DNA from: Gautieria morchelliformis
Taxonomy: Eukaryota; Basidiomycota; Agaricomycetes; Gomphales; Gomphaceae
Length of the DNA: 64,000 bases
Direction of reading: 5' to 3'
Assembly (NCBI GenBank): GCA_015179125.1
Contig: WHVA01000165.1
Location: 124,001 to 188,000, forward strand
Of the stretch, positions 48,701 to 61,215 are shown in pieces (positions within the stretch are counted from its first letter, which is position 1; the number at the start of each line of letters is the position of its first letter). A program made the translations under genes and the position numbers. The notes under the pieces were generated by a model, which was not told where the DNA came from, made no database searches, and was given only the letters and a program-made list of their open reading frames with translations.

Positions 48701-51700
48701 AGCGGGTTTTTTTGTAGCAAGATTTTTACGCAATTCTGCCTCCCACTTTCGAAGCTCCGAATCTTTGCCTTTCTCCACCGGCGTGTCTTTCTTCCTTGCG
48801 AGCACTTTGTCTGTTGTGAGATGGAGTTCCTGCATAAAAATGAATAGCTCACCGTCAACAAAAAGGGTACCTTCGGGTGTCTTCCATATACTATACTCAT
48901 GAAGTCCAATGGACTCGAGCTCTGCTGGATCAAGATCGCGACGTAACTGTTCCATCACTCGTGGCAAGATCAAAGCCGGGGCAACAAAGGTCAAAGTTGT
49001 AACAGTTCGAAAGCCGGCATGAATAAACGATGGCAGCTGTCCATGGATGTATGAGAAGCCAATATATATATGTACGATAAGGAAAAGGCACAAACACTCC
49101 TTGCCATATCCACATTCTCCCAGATAAGCTGCATCAATTCGTTGGTTCTCTGTGAAATCAGGTGGTGGGGGTCGACCCGAGCTCGTTGGCACGCTTCTAT
49201 CCATGCTGATCGTGAGGTTCCACCTTTTAATGGTTGAGGACGCACTTGTCTAATGAACAAAAGGCGAAAAGACATACATATCGCAGGGTGGTGTGCAAGG
49301 ATGACATTTTGCATTAATTCACGTTCACGTAGATCCAAATCTAGATTAGCAGGCAGAGATGCACTAGCCGCGAGAATAGCATGAAAGCGACCTTGGCGTA
49401 AATCAAGATATTCTCTTTCTTCATCCGCGGAATCATATTTATGAGACGGATCTTCATGGTTTAGACGATGGATTAATGCGTCACGAACCATCCAGTTGGA
49501 AATCGTAGGGAATTGAACAGTTAGTGCTTGTATCGAGGCAAGGGCCGCTCTGCGAGTTGCGACGTTTTTACTCGCAGCGCCTAGATGGATGAATGCTAAC
49601 CCGAACTGGGTGCTACCAATAGAATTAGTGGCAAAACAGTGAAAAAAACAGTGATATTTCACCGGAGGGGTTCCAATCTTTCAACCTCAGCCTTGAAATA
49701 CGAGAGCGCGGCTTCCAAGGCGCGTAACAGCCATTGCTCCTCTTCCAACGTGACCAACTTTTGGTAACATTTTTGCCACAGCAAGAAATGCGGTTTTGTC
49801 CAGGAACCCACTACCCCCTGGATTCCAGCATTGCGGGAAATAAGATCATCTAAAGATTTATTGACCATATGAGACGTTGCTTCCCCAGACATAGCGTCGA
49901 GAGATCATGCGTCACCATAATTCTGGACTCCAAGATGGGAAACAGGACCTAGCAAAGCAGCTAGCACCACGTAACCTTCCAGTGGACCGGCGGTAGAGTT
50001 GAGTGGATTAACCGATATCGTTTTCAAGCTTGATTCAAATATTGGATAGAGAGATGTGACAAATGCTTGTGCAGCGTCCGACGGACGGTTGCCAAGACCC
50101 CACAGCGCATTTCCAGCAACAATGCAGAATGTTCGGCGGAGTCCTGCTTTGGAGCTTGACATTTCTCGCAGAATAACGTTTATTGTGTCAGGCTCCAAGC
50201 TTTGATTCTTTCGCAATCGGTAAGTTATATGGCGTGCAAGCGTCTGTGCCAGCAAAGACATCGCCGTATCGTTCGTTTCTTTAGATATAAGGGATGGCAG
50301 GATGCTGGTGATAGTCAAAGCCACATCATCTGTGGGTGTCACATGTGGCAACATATCATAAAGAGCAATTCGATGGTCAACCCCGGTGGTCTTGTTTGCC
50401 TTTGGCAGAGCCAGGATTTCTGTGACAGCCAGAGAGACGAGTGCTTCCTCGTGCCCATCGCGACCCACAAGCACTGAAAACAAACGGCGCGATTGACCCC
50501 GTACTGCGGGGTTGTTTGATTTAGCGCCGTTAAGGATGGAAGTGAGTAATTTTAGAAACACGGTTCTCGTTAATTGTCTGGGATAAGCGAGCACGAAGTC
50601 TGATACAACTATAAGACGAATATGAACAGTTGCTTGAAACACGTCGAGTTGGGGACTCACCGCTCATAGCAAATTCAGGGGAGCGAAGCAGGGCCTTCTC
50701 AATTGCTGGAAGAAGAACATCGTTAAGGTCAGCTTCTGATACGAAGGTTTGGAAAAAGTCATGAAGAGCGTTCTGGAACCGTGACTTAGTATAGAACGAT
50801 TGCACAATTAGACCAAGAAGCCCACAGAAATGTGCGAAGATACCGGGACCTTCGTCGTTAAAACATAACTAGTATAGAAACTGAGAATGTCATGCTGTAT
50901 AGAGATATGAGGGTTGGATCACCTTGGTAATGCATCGAATTTACCTTAAATTGCGCTACTGTATCTTTGCTGGCTGTATGAGAACTTCCACGTCTAGCCT
51001 TCAGACGAAGGGCAACATCAATGGTAAGACCAAGCAAGGGCGTGATCGTCGAGGGCATATGGGATGAGTTTGCCAGGGCAAGCTGAGTGGCGATCAAAGT
51101 GGCAATCATATCTGGACACTGGTATGGCGTTAGATTGGTTTGCCCTAGAGGTGACAAAGCCATCATCTCATACCCCTCTCACAGCACGTCGCACTCGAAC
51201 TGTTGCACCCCTTCGCATGGCGTCTTTGACACGAGTTTCTCTATCAAGTAGGCAATTCAGCATGGATGCAAGAACTCCAACGAGGGTCTTCCATGCTCCC
51301 GTGGACTCCGTGATATCATAACACTTGAGAAGACACTTATACACTGTACTGGCCCAACTCAACAATACAAACTGATTGGCAGGAGCGGAGGAACCGCTGC
51401 GGAAGGATGTAAAGAGTCACTGGTTTCAGTATAGACCAGCATACATACCTCGCAGGTCCTCGTTTTCCCACCTGAAGTGACTCATCTGCAAGCCAATCCA
51501 GTATTCCCTGCAAGGCTTGATTGTTGCTGAGGTCGGATGCATTGTGTCCTGGATAGTCGCGCGTGATCAGACAGCATAATGTCTTCTCGACGGCTTCTCT
51601 AGAAACGGCATCCACATAACGAGGGTATGTCAACGTCAGCAGATGGAAGATATCCTGTATTTGCACTGTCCGTAGCTCTGATTCGAAAGACCATCAAAGC

Positions 51701-52002
51701 CCTGTCAATGTGACTCAACATTGCGTACCTCCTCGCGCAACAAGCGGAGTCAATCTGTTGGTAAGAAATTCAATTCGTGCCTTCGTACTGCTCGTCAGGA
51801 GCTGTGCTTTGGCGTAGTCCAAAAACGACGGCCAGCTTGAATCTTCGTTCAAGCTGTCCCATCGAAACGAAGCGGTGAACTCCTCATCGCCACCTGCTCG
51901 TTCCGAAGCCACTGCCCAGGACTGAATCTCCGCCTTGCTCATCTTTGTAGAGGAGGAGGAGTCAGCTTTCAATGGTTTTCGAAGAGACTTTAGGCGAGAC
52001 AC
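42783..52002 (-). CDS. GCN1: GCN1, eIF2-alpha kinase activator, HEAT repeats
   Basis: A giant ribosome-bound protein that, with GCN20, passes the uncharged-tRNA signal to the kinase GCN2 during amino-acid starvation. The gene spans 9.2 kb with about 20 short introns; the exons together encode roughly 2,500 residues, near the family's usual 2,600-2,700. The ATG at 52002 starts MSRLKSLRKPL, followed by WPSFLDYAKAQLLTSSTKAR, typical of the GCN1 N-terminus. HEAT repeats fill the rest. The eEF3-like middle, which binds GCN20 and ribosomes, lies about 45.3-46.6 kb (PYLPRLLPMVHVCLVDPVPE, ARATAAKALGTLVERLGEGH). The segment TMGELCRKFGEKILAEIITI (about 44.8 kb) and the part down to 42783 correspond to the GCN2 RWD-binding region. 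Stop at 42783. Exon limits are approximate; no break was noticed. Confidence 0.92.
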
Positions 52003-52276
52003 CGTGAAGAAAGCGTAGCTTGAAAAACGCGTCTAAATTATTCTCGGTTCGAGAAATGCTTCCGTTTTGGAATATACTGCTGTGAAGACGAACTCACTTC
52101 TACATAACTACCTCAGCGTGGGCCGAGTCTTAGCTTGAAAGCGACCCCCACTTAACGCCAACAGTTCGGCTCTCACTAACTCCCTTTCGGTACGCAATGC
52201 AAACAGATATGTTCAGAGTACGAGAGTAGGATACTAGGATACTCAACGATAACCTGATGGTTTTTCTTCACAGCCA
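52003..52276. promoter_or_regulatory. Shared upstream region of GCN1 and kinase-like gene
   Basis: 274 bp between two divergent start codons. No TGASTCA (Gcn4-type) site or TATA box was noticed. Confidence 0.5.
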
Positions 52277-53301
52277 ATGAATGCTTTCTCGTCTCTCGTC
52301 ATTGATGGCCTCGTCAAGATCGACAGTGTTGACGTCTCATTGACATGCTTTAAAGGCATATCCAAGCCTACAAAACCAATCACAACATCGATAGAATACT
52401 TCGCGAGGGCTGGTGGCCTGCCTGCTCGGCTACCTTCCAAACTCCCTACACCTGGCGACCTTTGTCTCCATGTTTCGGTGACGCAAGATCGGCTCGGCCG
52501 TGGTAGAGTGGGATCGGTATACCCCGTCAGGCTCGATGAGACTGAGCAGAACTCTCTTCCCCCACTCGTAATGAAAGTTGCCACTCGACACCGCTCTGAC
52601 AACTTAGCTCGTGAGGCCTGGTTCTATGAAGAGATGGAGAACATTCAGGGATCATCCATCGCACGCTGCTATGGGTTTTTCACCGCCGAAATTGATTCTA
52701 ACAGCGAGGTTTTGGATTGGGCAGAGTCCGACGTGAAGCATAACCCTGACCAGAAAGATGATCCCCTTGACGAAGAAGACGATCCCTTTGACGAGGATGA
52801 CGACTCCCCTGAAAGTAAAGACAAAGGCATAACGAAAGAGGACTTCGTTATCATATCGAGCCATACTGTTCCCCCTCCTGCGTCAGATGGTAATGAGAGG
52901 TCCTTTATATCAGTTTTAGTTCTGGAAAGGCTGGGGGACATGATGCCAATGCTTATTTCATTGAAGGACATTGAGTTTGTCTCGTCTCTATTATTTCTCC
53001 GGCTTGTTCAAACAGCATTATGTTGTACAGACCGGATATCCATGAGATATACAGTGACCTTGGTCAATTCGGGGTAGAGCAGATGGATGTGCGATGGAGG
53101 AATATCCTAGCGGCACCCACGCCGCAGTACAGTCTGGTCTGCCCATATCATGGCCACAAGCATCACTGGCGTGTTGTTGATTTTGATCGTTCGAGAAAGT
53201 CAAACTTCACACTAGATCAAATTGAACTTGCTCAAGGAAGTAGGATTGAAACACTTATTTCTGGCTTGACCAATGGCCATGTCGTTGAGCCTTGGGACTA
53301 G
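52277..53301 (+). CDS. Protein-kinase-like fold protein, basidiomycete type
   Basis: Two exons, 52277-52974 and 53031-53301, joined by a 56-base intron, give about 322 residues. Visible kinase-like elements: a glycine-loop-like LGRGRVGSVYPV, the VMKVA lysine, REAWFYEEM (helix C-like glutamates), GVEQMDVRWRNIL (catalytic-loop equivalent, D...N, lacking the usual His) and VVDFDRSRK (DFG replaced by DFD). A run of D/E residues sits in an insert near residues 155-180. Such small kinase-like proteins are common and unnamed in Agaricomycetes; some are likely active, others pseudokinases. It is divergent from GCN1 and converges with the PD-(D/E)XK-like gene, 119 bp away. Function unknown. Confidence 0.75.
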
Positions 53302-53419
53302 TAGACGACCATTTTGATATACAGAGATAGTAATTATGTGTAACACTGACCGCTTGTGGGTACGTTGGGCGGTAAGACCTTTGAACAAAGACCTTCAAAC
53401 ACGTACATGGAAACGTCTG

Positions 53420-54673
53420 CTACCACATTGACTCCCTCCGTTGAGGTGGACAAAGAGAGTCCATGACAAAAGGTGCACCTAGTTTCTCGTCAATACTGGC
53501 AAAACACATGCCAAGAAGTGCTTCATGTAGTAGAGGTTCGTCAAAGTCGTGTACTTCGGAAATTGTTAACTCATTTTGCGAAGTTTTGGCGAAAATGACG
53601 ATCTTATGACCGTTTGTGCATGCTCCCCATGTTGTTTGAAAGAAATGTAATTCACCCCATAGCTATTCAAAGATATGAGATTCGATGAGTCCAATGAATT
53701 CTCTGTAATGCTAATCAACTCACCTGTCTGAGCATGATGGCAGTTTTTGAATCACCATTCCACAGGAAAATGCCTGTGGTTGGCTGAGTTGCAGCCCTAC
53801 TGAATATATCCGTAAATGCTCGGTCAGAATAAGTCCACCATGTCTTCACCTCCATGACACATGCATGGTGATGTCGCTGTGGAGATCTATAGAGGATGAA
53901 GTCAGGAAACCCAGCCCTGTTCCTTTCAGTAGTGAGATGCGCCCGTGGGCAACTTCGGCCCCATTGAGGATAGAAGGGAATATTTCTGCCCGGGCCAAGA
54001 GGATTTCCAGAGATGTAGCGAGTCTAGAATAAGTGTCAGTCCGGGTTAATCTATTTGCAAAGGGCAGTACACAGACCTCCAAGAGCATGTTCAAGGGCTC
54101 AATGATCTGGGCATGCACCTCATCCTGAACAGATGGCTCCGAAGTCATAGCTGCTGGCTTTCTTAGGGCATGTCCAATAAACCACCCGAAAAGACGGTCA
54201 ATGACATCAGCTTGCTGAAATGCGTCAGGGAGGGGCTGTGTGTAAGGACGACCCATTGGATCCATTGGACCCAGACAAGTGTGAATGGTCGGCCTAATCT
54301 GGGCAACTTGAGGCGGTGCAACTATTGGTACACCAGTACCATTCGGATCGCAATAATCAATCAGGTTGTCCCACATAGGAATACACCTTCGAACCAAACG
54401 GAGCTGTTGATGACCAAGTAGGCCCCTTCTAACCTGAGTTGGAGTGGTAGTATACCCATCTGACCCTGTTCTTACATGCCCTTCCCGGTGTAATGGACTA
54501 CATGTTAAAGAATCTGGCAATGGATCCCTCCGAGTCAGTGGCTGTGGAAACGGAAACTGGTGCCATCGATTAGGAGGTAGAGGTGCATCCTGGGGACCAA
54601 GAGCATCTGGAAGGCCTGCCACAATAGCATTGGGCATGTACAGTCTGTGTCTGCCTGGAGGCCGTTGAGCCAT
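53420..54673 (-). CDS. PD-(D/E)XK nuclease-like protein, lineage-specific
   Basis: Three exons, 54673-54077, 54023-53724 and 53662-53420, each a multiple of three bases, give one open frame of 379 residues. The ATG at 54673 was chosen over an upstream one at 54763 because MAQRPPGRHRLYMPN starts a proline-rich stretch typical of these proteins. The first 200 residues have little recognisable structure. The second exon carries NRAGFPDFIL followed 13 residues later by ACVMEVKTWW, which matches PD..(E)xK, the core of restriction-endonuclease-like folds. The third exon has LWGELHFFQTTWGACTNGHK and KIVIFAKTSQNELTISEV, strands typical of nuclease-like proteins of Agaricomycetes. Catalysis and target are not known. 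The nearest neighbour, convergent, is the kinase-like gene. Confidence 0.65.
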
Positions 54674-54861
54674 TACAGCAGCTGGCAGGAATGTCTGTAT
54701 GTCACGATGACAGTATTGTACAGTTATATATACTTCTTTCTTATCATGACTTTGCAATCTCAAGCGCGTAACCCATGAAAGGAGATTGGCCTCACATTTT
54801 GCGGTGTCACGGTATCAGAACACATGAATGCCGTTATGATGGCTGGAGGTCAACGTGATTA

Positions 54862-55572
54862 CAGCGTTTTCAAAAAACCTTGATGCGGCGCGCTTTTTTT
54901 TTTTTTTCTCAGAGGCGCTCACGCCCATTAGGCGCCGGAGCAGCAGCAGCACAAACCCCCCACACGATGTCTGGCGGTAATCTGGAGCCCTCGGGGCCAC
55001 CGCCACCGTATTCAGATCAAATAGTACGATCACCCTTGCTTGATTCGTCCGTCCATACAAACTGACTGGCCACAAAATGAGTTTGCACCTCTTCCATCCA
55101 TTGTGCTCATCCAATCTCATCTCGTTCCGCGGCCTGTCGTCTCAGTAACTTGTAGGAGAGGCCAGCATTCTGGGTTGCATAGTGAAGCGTTGTTATAGCC
55201 ACGAGGATGTCGTGCTCTAGCGCAAGCCAGTCCTGCAGTTCATTCAGAAACATTTCTGGGGCATTCTGAACTAGATTGATTAGGGCATGCATCTGTGTGG
55301 TATTCAAAGCACCAGGTCGGCCTTGGAGAGGATTGCGTGGTGGAACGACGTTGCCGTAAACTTCGAGGTTTTGTGCCCACCGAGTCATGCTGCTCTTTGA
55401 GACATTGAGGATAATACCCACCTCTTCCATATAACCGTTATGAAGCAGCCATAGTGCTCGCTGCTTGAGGTCAGGGCTGATACGTCGATACCCCATTGCC
55501 AGTCGCAGCAGCACGGGCGCCTCTGAGGAAAAAAAAAAAAGCGCGCCGCGTCAAGGTTTTTTGAAAACGCTG
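54862..55572 (-). mobile_element. Tc1/mariner-type mini-element keeping only the HTH
   Basis: A 711-bp element with terminal inverted repeats of about 60 bp (CAGCGTTTTCAAAAAACCTT from each end, then a GCGCGC and poly-T/poly-A run and GAGGCGC) and the target dinucleotide TA at 54860-54861 and 55573-55574. The interior keeps one transposase-derived reading frame on the minus strand. The catalytic DDE part is missing, so it cannot move on its own. Confidence 0.85.
55107..55493 (-). CDS. HTH-only transposase fragment
   Basis: A minus-strand frame from the second start, MGYRRISPDLKQRALWLL, of about 128 residues, ending ERDEIG. It has the paired helix-turn-helix of Tc1/mariner-type transposases (EEVGIILNVSKSSMTRW, then the GRPGALN linker and a second HTH with ELQDWLALEHDI). 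The frame stops before any catalytic aspartate, at a point inside the element, so the protein would bind DNA but not cut it. A start 7 residues upstream is possible. If expressed it could compete with full transposases or repress the element's relatives; that is inference. Confidence 0.65.
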   Translation of the reverse strand, partial: GYRRISPDLKQRALWLLHNGYMEEVGIILNVSKSSMTRWAQNLEVYGNVVPPRNPLQGRPGALNTTQMHALINLVQNAPEMFLNELQDWLALEHDILVAITTLHYATQNAGLSYKLLRRQAAERDEIG

Positions 55573-55574
55573 TA

Positions 55575-56485
55575 ACCAGTAATCAAATGTATGACCGGCC
55601 TATCAGTGATTCGTCTTCGCGACTTGCATTTTGACTCGGGTCATATGCGAAGTTAATTGACCTGCCTCCCGTTTGCAAATTCCTCGAAAAAATGTCCTAC
55701 TCTTTACATTACTTGTGACAACCCCACGGCCTACATCCGTCCGGAAGCTTTTCGACGGCGACGTCAACCTCTTCCACGTCGTCTTTTGCGCTGTGTAGGC
55801 AAAGCCGCATTTGGACAGGCATGTGGACTTCTCTTAAGGCTCGCTGGCCATAGCCAGTCTGGCATGCAGCAAGGCTTCCACTACCAGCCACCCCGCCAAG
55901 GCCCACATTGTCGCTGGAATCTCGTAGCGTGAAGCGCACTATCGTTGACTTGCTCGGTGCCTCGCCTGAGAAAGGTTCGAAGCGGAAGCAATTAATCCTA
56001 CCGGCCGCACTAACCTACTGCACTTGCTTTACCTTTAGGTAGTCTACCGGTGCTCCTCTGTACAGTACTTGTACAGACTACATTAGCATCAAATACATGC
56101 AGAGCAGAATTGCGCGTGCGCAATGACAAGGCTTTGCGCAAACAGTTTCACCTTCCAGTAGTTACTACCCCATGCTACGCCCTGGCCACGCCAACTCCTA
56201 TCCTAAATCCGTCGTCCTGCCTGTCTGTGTCGTTGTGGACAACGCGGAAGGACTATCTCGTCGAAGTCCTAAAGGGCTCGAAGAGGTGTCCGAATCGCCG
56301 AAGTATCCTGCTAATCGCCGAAATATCCTGGCGCTAATTGCTATTTTTGCGTGTCTCTCAAAAAGGAAATCGGTTGGGTGGGCTGTACATCGCTGATCAT
56401 TGAATTCGACTACTACACTGATCGCCTGTAAGTATTGTATAGGTTCGAGTGGTGCAACACAAGCAGACCCGGGATTTGTATGCAC
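55575..56485 (+). pseudogene. 5' part of a YANK/STK32-type AGC kinase
   Basis: Host kinase pieces interrupted on the right by a gypsy element. Around 55755-55785 the frame reads KLFDGDVNLFH, the conserved start of YANK kinases; at 55786-55827 a shifted frame reads LLRCVGKAAFGQ, the ATP-binding glycine loop (normally GKGAFG). The join needs a one-base change near 55780, so the frame is broken. After a long intron-like stretch of about 600 bp with an atypical GC donor, coding resumes at 56442 with VRVVQHKQTRDLYA and is cut at the gypsy target site, 56482-56485. The first residues, before 55755, were not found. The gene is a pseudogene, not merely split. Confidence 0.7.
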
Positions 56486-56713
56486 TGTGGACACTGAGTG
56501 TACCAGGAAGAAGTGAGACAAGCGTAGATCGTGTCAAAATAGTATAGAGAACGCGAACGCGCAGTCTAGTAGGAAGAACAAGCTAAGGCTAATCTGAGTT
56601 TCTCGGTGGTCTCCCTGCTGTACAGTATCTAAGATAGGGAACTAACTACCTCGAACGGTGGGCGCTTCGGCGCTAGATGCGGAGAGGTGTGTGAACACGT
56701 CTCAGCGTCTACA
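56486..56713 (-). repeat. Gypsy 3' LTR
   Basis: A 228-bp terminal repeat, TGTGGACACTG to GTCTACA, nearly identical to 63254-63482. Confidence 0.92.
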
Positions 56714-56803
56714 CTCCCTCAAGAAAAGCGAAACAACGATACGACTGAAAAGGAAGGAAGAATCGGAAGTGGAGGTTGGTGATGGGAAAGCTTGGTAACA
56801 GTG

Positions 56804-58781
56804 TCATGGATCGTCCATGGGTATCGGAACTTGGTTGGGTGGGATTCGATTATGTTCGTCGTGAGTGTGGATATACGGGTTCGCAGTTGCAGCCGCACGT
56901 CTTTGGAGCCTATGTCCTATGGGTTGGTAGGGTTCTGTTGTGTTCTCCAGTGCATCCTCTGACGGTCTCGTTTGCGTTTGATCATCCAGAGACTCTTCTT
57001 GTTCTTCCTGGGTTACGACGTGGTACTGTGGTTCTTCTGTCTCATCCTCCTTTATATCCTCTAGCGTCTGTAGTAGATTGTCTTCAAGTCGTACTGCGGC
57101 TTCGGCATCTTGTTCCTGTGGAGTCACGCGTGTCCTGAGGTGGAATTTTTTGAGGCGGTTCGCGTGTACTCTTCCCGATGCTTTTCGACCTGATAAGCAT
57201 TCTAGGTAATAGGAGTTGTTGCTCTTCCCTGTGATTCTCAATGGGCCTAGCCATGGTGCTGAGAGTTTGTATTTGGTCTCTCTCGATGTGTCGAGTTTCG
57301 AGTTGTGCACTAGGACGAGGTCTCCTATGTCGAATGTCGTAGGCTTAGCCTTTTTATCGAACCACAGTTTCCTCTTCTCTTGAATGGATTGCAAATGTTC
57401 CCTTGTGACGTCTCTGTCAGCTTCTATGAACGCGAATCTTGAACCGATGTTGAAGTCAAGGTCGATGATACCGTCTATATCAAGCGACCCGTCGATGGTA
57501 CCGAACATGATTGATTTAGGTGACGTATTCAGGACCGGTGTCTTCCTTTCTTTCACTAGCGAGATCGCTTTAGGCCATTTCTTCAGCCATACTGTGGTGA
57601 TGGCCTCTGTGCGATCTGGGTGTTCTGAGGCGCACTCTTTTCCTAGGATCGACAGCAGGAGTTTGTTCTCGTTCTCAATCAGTCCATTGCAGTGTGGGGA
57701 GTATGCTGGTGCGACTTCGTGTTCAATGCCGAACTCCAGCAAGACAGCTGTCATATGGTGTCCTTTGAAGTGTGATCCCCCGTCAGTGAGTAAGCGTTTG
57801 GGTGATTGCCACTCGTGACATATCGTCCGTAGCGCTGTCGCTGAGGCTAGGCCTGTTCCTGATTTTTTGAGGATGAACCCAGACATATCTAGTGAAGAAG
57901 TCAACGAAGACCAGGGCTTCGGAGTAACCTCCTATCCCTTTGGGTAGTTTCAGATAGTCTGCTGCTAGCATGTCGAATGGGTGTAACCGGATAATGGGTT
58001 GGAGTAGGAAATTTCGTAAACGGGGGCCAAATTGTTGGCAGCTAGGGCACTCTGACGGTATTTCCGTGCAATTGCGTCTCAACTGGGGCCAGTCGTAGTC
58101 GATGCGTAACTCCAGCGTTAGGATGTCTCTTGCCCAGTGGCCGATGTTCTTATGGGTTTCGAGGGCTTTTGCTCGGCCTTCGACCCTCGACAGCACTTCA
58201 ACTGGGTGCGTCATTCCGGGTCTCATTCTCCATAGCTTGTTGTCCTCGACGAAAAATTCTTTGGCTCGGCACTTGATCGTTTCTCTTTCTCTCTCTGGCA
58301 CGTCACTTGGCAACGTTAGTTCGAGGAGCCAGTTGAGTATGGCCGTCATGTCCGTGTCATCCTCGAATCTCTTCATCAGGTTCGTGTATTCTCCATTCGG
58401 GGTGAGTAGTTGGCAGGAGACTTGACCTGTGCCTTTTTGCATTGTATAGAGGTCATTGACGATACCGAGTCTGTGTTCCCACCCTGGTTCTATGGAGTCT
58501 TTGTCTGGCGGTCCTGGGGTTAAACCTGAGCGCGATAGGCCGTCGGCTGGGTTGCTCTTGCCATCTTGGTGCAGGAAGTCGACTATATCGTGCGCTAATA
58601 TCGCTTCTTTGTACCTCGCGTGGGTTGGGGGCAGGGTCTTGTTCGAAAGTAAGTCCTTCACCGCTCGGCAGTCTGTTTTCAACACGATCTGATGGCCCCA
58701 TATGAATTTGTGGAATTTGTCCAAAGCCCACTTCACTGCTTTCAGTTCTAGCTCGAAGGAGTGTTGTTTCTGTTCGGCCAA
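56804..58781 (-). pseudogene. Gypsy RNase H end and integrase
   Basis: Minus-strand coding with DCRAVKDLLSNKTLPPTHAR (RNase H end), the HHCC zinc-binding region (HKNIGHWA and CPSCQQFG), LLTDGGSHFKGHH and YSPHCNGLIE (DDE core), and IGDLVLVHNS (C-terminal domain) followed by an acidic tail. Part of the fossil 56486-63482. Confidence 0.85.
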
Positions 58782-61215
58782 TGAAGTCCTCCGGGAGCAA
58801 ATGCGATGGGGCGTAGGGCTTCTTCCATGGGTTCGGTTGCGCTGGTGATCGGCTGGTATTGTGCTAGGTATGCTGCTAGACCTTTCGCGCTCGCATCTGT
58901 TCCTACTACTAATGGTTTGCCTTCAATGATTGTGGACAGCACTGGAGCTTGCGTCAGTAATCCTTTGAGTTGCGCAAACGCTTTGTCTTGGGCAGCTGTC
59001 CACCTCCCATCGAGCGAAGCGTTGATCAGAGCTTTCTTGTATGTCCCTTTTTTTTGTTTTTTTTTGACTCTCCTGATCTGGTGATCTGGATCCCTCTGAT
59101 CATCTCATAGAGGGGGTCTGCTACGATCGCGAAGGCTGGCATGCATGCGCGGAAGTGGCTGACGGTGCTGAGGAAGGCAAGTGTTTCATGTGCTGTCCTC
59201 GGCGTGGGCCAGTCTAAAATCGCTGTGACTTTAGAGAGGTCATGGCGAATGCCTTCTGCTGACAATTCCACTCCCGCCCATAGGACGTGGGAGCAGAATA
59301 GGGAGATCTTCGATGGTGCAAGTACCACATTTTTCTCTCTACACCTTTGGAAGACTTTGCTCAGTTTTGCGAATAGGTCTTCGAAGGTATCGGCTCCTTG
59401 GCATATATCATCCATGTAGTGTTCTAGGTCTTGTCCTATCATCCCTTCGAATGCTCTAACCATCATTTCCAGGAAGGTGCTCGGTGCCCCTGTCAGGCCG
59501 AATGGCATGCGGACATACGTATAGTAGCCAAGGTCTTCTACTCGAAATGCTGTGAGTCCCCAGTCGCTTCGTCTGATGAGACAGGCATGGTACCCCATGG
59601 CTAAGTCAAGGACATTGTATAGTTTGTACCCGCTCATCTGATGTTGTCTTCTTGTCAGGTCGCCGACTGGGAATGATGGGGCTTGGGTATGTTTGTTCAA
59701 CGCTCCAAAGTTATTGCAAAGGCGCCATTGAGTGGGAGCTGGTGGTGGTAGAGGTCTGACCAGTTTCTTGTCTGCTGGTGAGTTGGGGTGTGGTAATTCA
59801 ACTCCAGCGTCCTGACATGCGGCGTTAGCTAGGATTCGAAGTTCTTCTAGCGATCGGGCTTGGTCATGTCTCGGTTTGGGGGCTAAAACGATTGGGCTGA
59901 CGCAGCGGACATCGTTGTATGGGATCCGGATTATGATCCCAGCCTCTACTAGCTTGTGGGTGTGTTGATGCAGCCACTCTCGCTGTGAGACTGTGAGCAG
60001 GCGAGAAGTGTCGACTTTCGGCAGTTTGACATATTCTGGTATGTTAATTCGATGTTCGATGAAATCTATTGGTTTCACTTCACTCAGTTGTAGTGCGAAA
60101 ATGTCGGCATATCTCGCTATGAGGTCCATTATTTGTTCTCGTTGCTGTGGGAGGAGGGTGTCGCCGATTGTTATGCTCTTTTGGATCGTCGCGATGCGGT
60201 CCGGGTCAAACTTGTCTTCTGTTGTGGCTGACGGGCGTAGCTGGTTGACAAGCTTTGCTGTGTAGGCTAAGTTTGGTAGGTCATCTCCTGGGTCTATGAT
60301 GCTCGTTGTTGTCTGACGGTCGAGGCACGTAGTATTTGGATCTGGAGCTGGTGTCGTTGACATCTGCTCCAGGCTGGTTGTGTTCGGTGCTGGTTTCTGA
60401 AACCTCAGGTGTTCGAAGAAGTTAGGTATGATTACTTCTTGTCCTCCTGTTTTCACTCTCAATTCGTCTGTTGCATAGTCGTGGATTGCTGAGCACCGTC
60501 CTAACCATGGTTTCCCTAGCAAGAGTTCAAAGGAGCCTCCTGAGTTGAGTATCTCTACCTGTATTTTCGTGGCGATCCTGTGTACGTTGATGAACAGGTC
60601 TATTCGGCCCCTGGATTTTGTGACTGTTCCATTCCCCATGACGCAGGCTAGTGGCGACGGTTCTAAGTCTCCGAGGGTGGCATGCCACTGTTGCCATAGT
60701 GTAGAGTCTAGGGCACATAGTAAGCCTCCGTCATCAACCGTCCCTTCTACTCTGATAGTGCCTGTATTCTTGCCTGTGATGTCCACTTTCGTCAGGAAAG
60801 GGTTAGAGAACTGGTCCTCTTTTTCTCTTGGTAGAAACAGTTGGACTATCTCCCTTTCCTCTGGTTCTGTGACGAGTTGTCCGTTCGATCGAACTCTCCT
60901 TAACGCTTCTTGTGATGTTCTCATTTCTAAGAGAGACGTCGTCTCCTTCGCGTACCAAGAACGTGATATATTGCTAGTGTCTATATTGTTCGACATGTAG
61001 TTGGGTACGTCTGGAAACAGGGGTCTCGTGTTGGGGTTCTGACCAAGATGCGTGCAGCTCGGGGCACCGATACCAAGAAAGCTCTGATGTGCTGGGGTTC
61101 GACTGGTTTTGGGTTGCGTTTTGTTCGTGTCTCCCGACGATGTCGATTCTCCTCGGGAGACCGGTGAGAGGAAAGGGGAAGAGTCTTGGGGTCTAGGAGA
61201 AGTACGGCTCTTCAT
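58748..61215 (-). pseudogene. Gypsy protease and reverse transcriptase
   Basis: Protease-like region (ALDSTLW, LLLGKPWL), the gypsy reverse transcriptase start IVLAPKPRHDQA, YNVLDLAMGYHA, VRMPFGLTGAPSTF and the catalytic HYMDDI, then the start of RNase H (VVGTDASAKGLAAYLAQY). Part of the fossil 56486-63482. Confidence 0.88.

Noticed and set aside
55786-55827. Functional kinase start
   Set aside because: The glycine loop is out of frame with the preceding conserved segment, and the gene is cut by the gypsy element.
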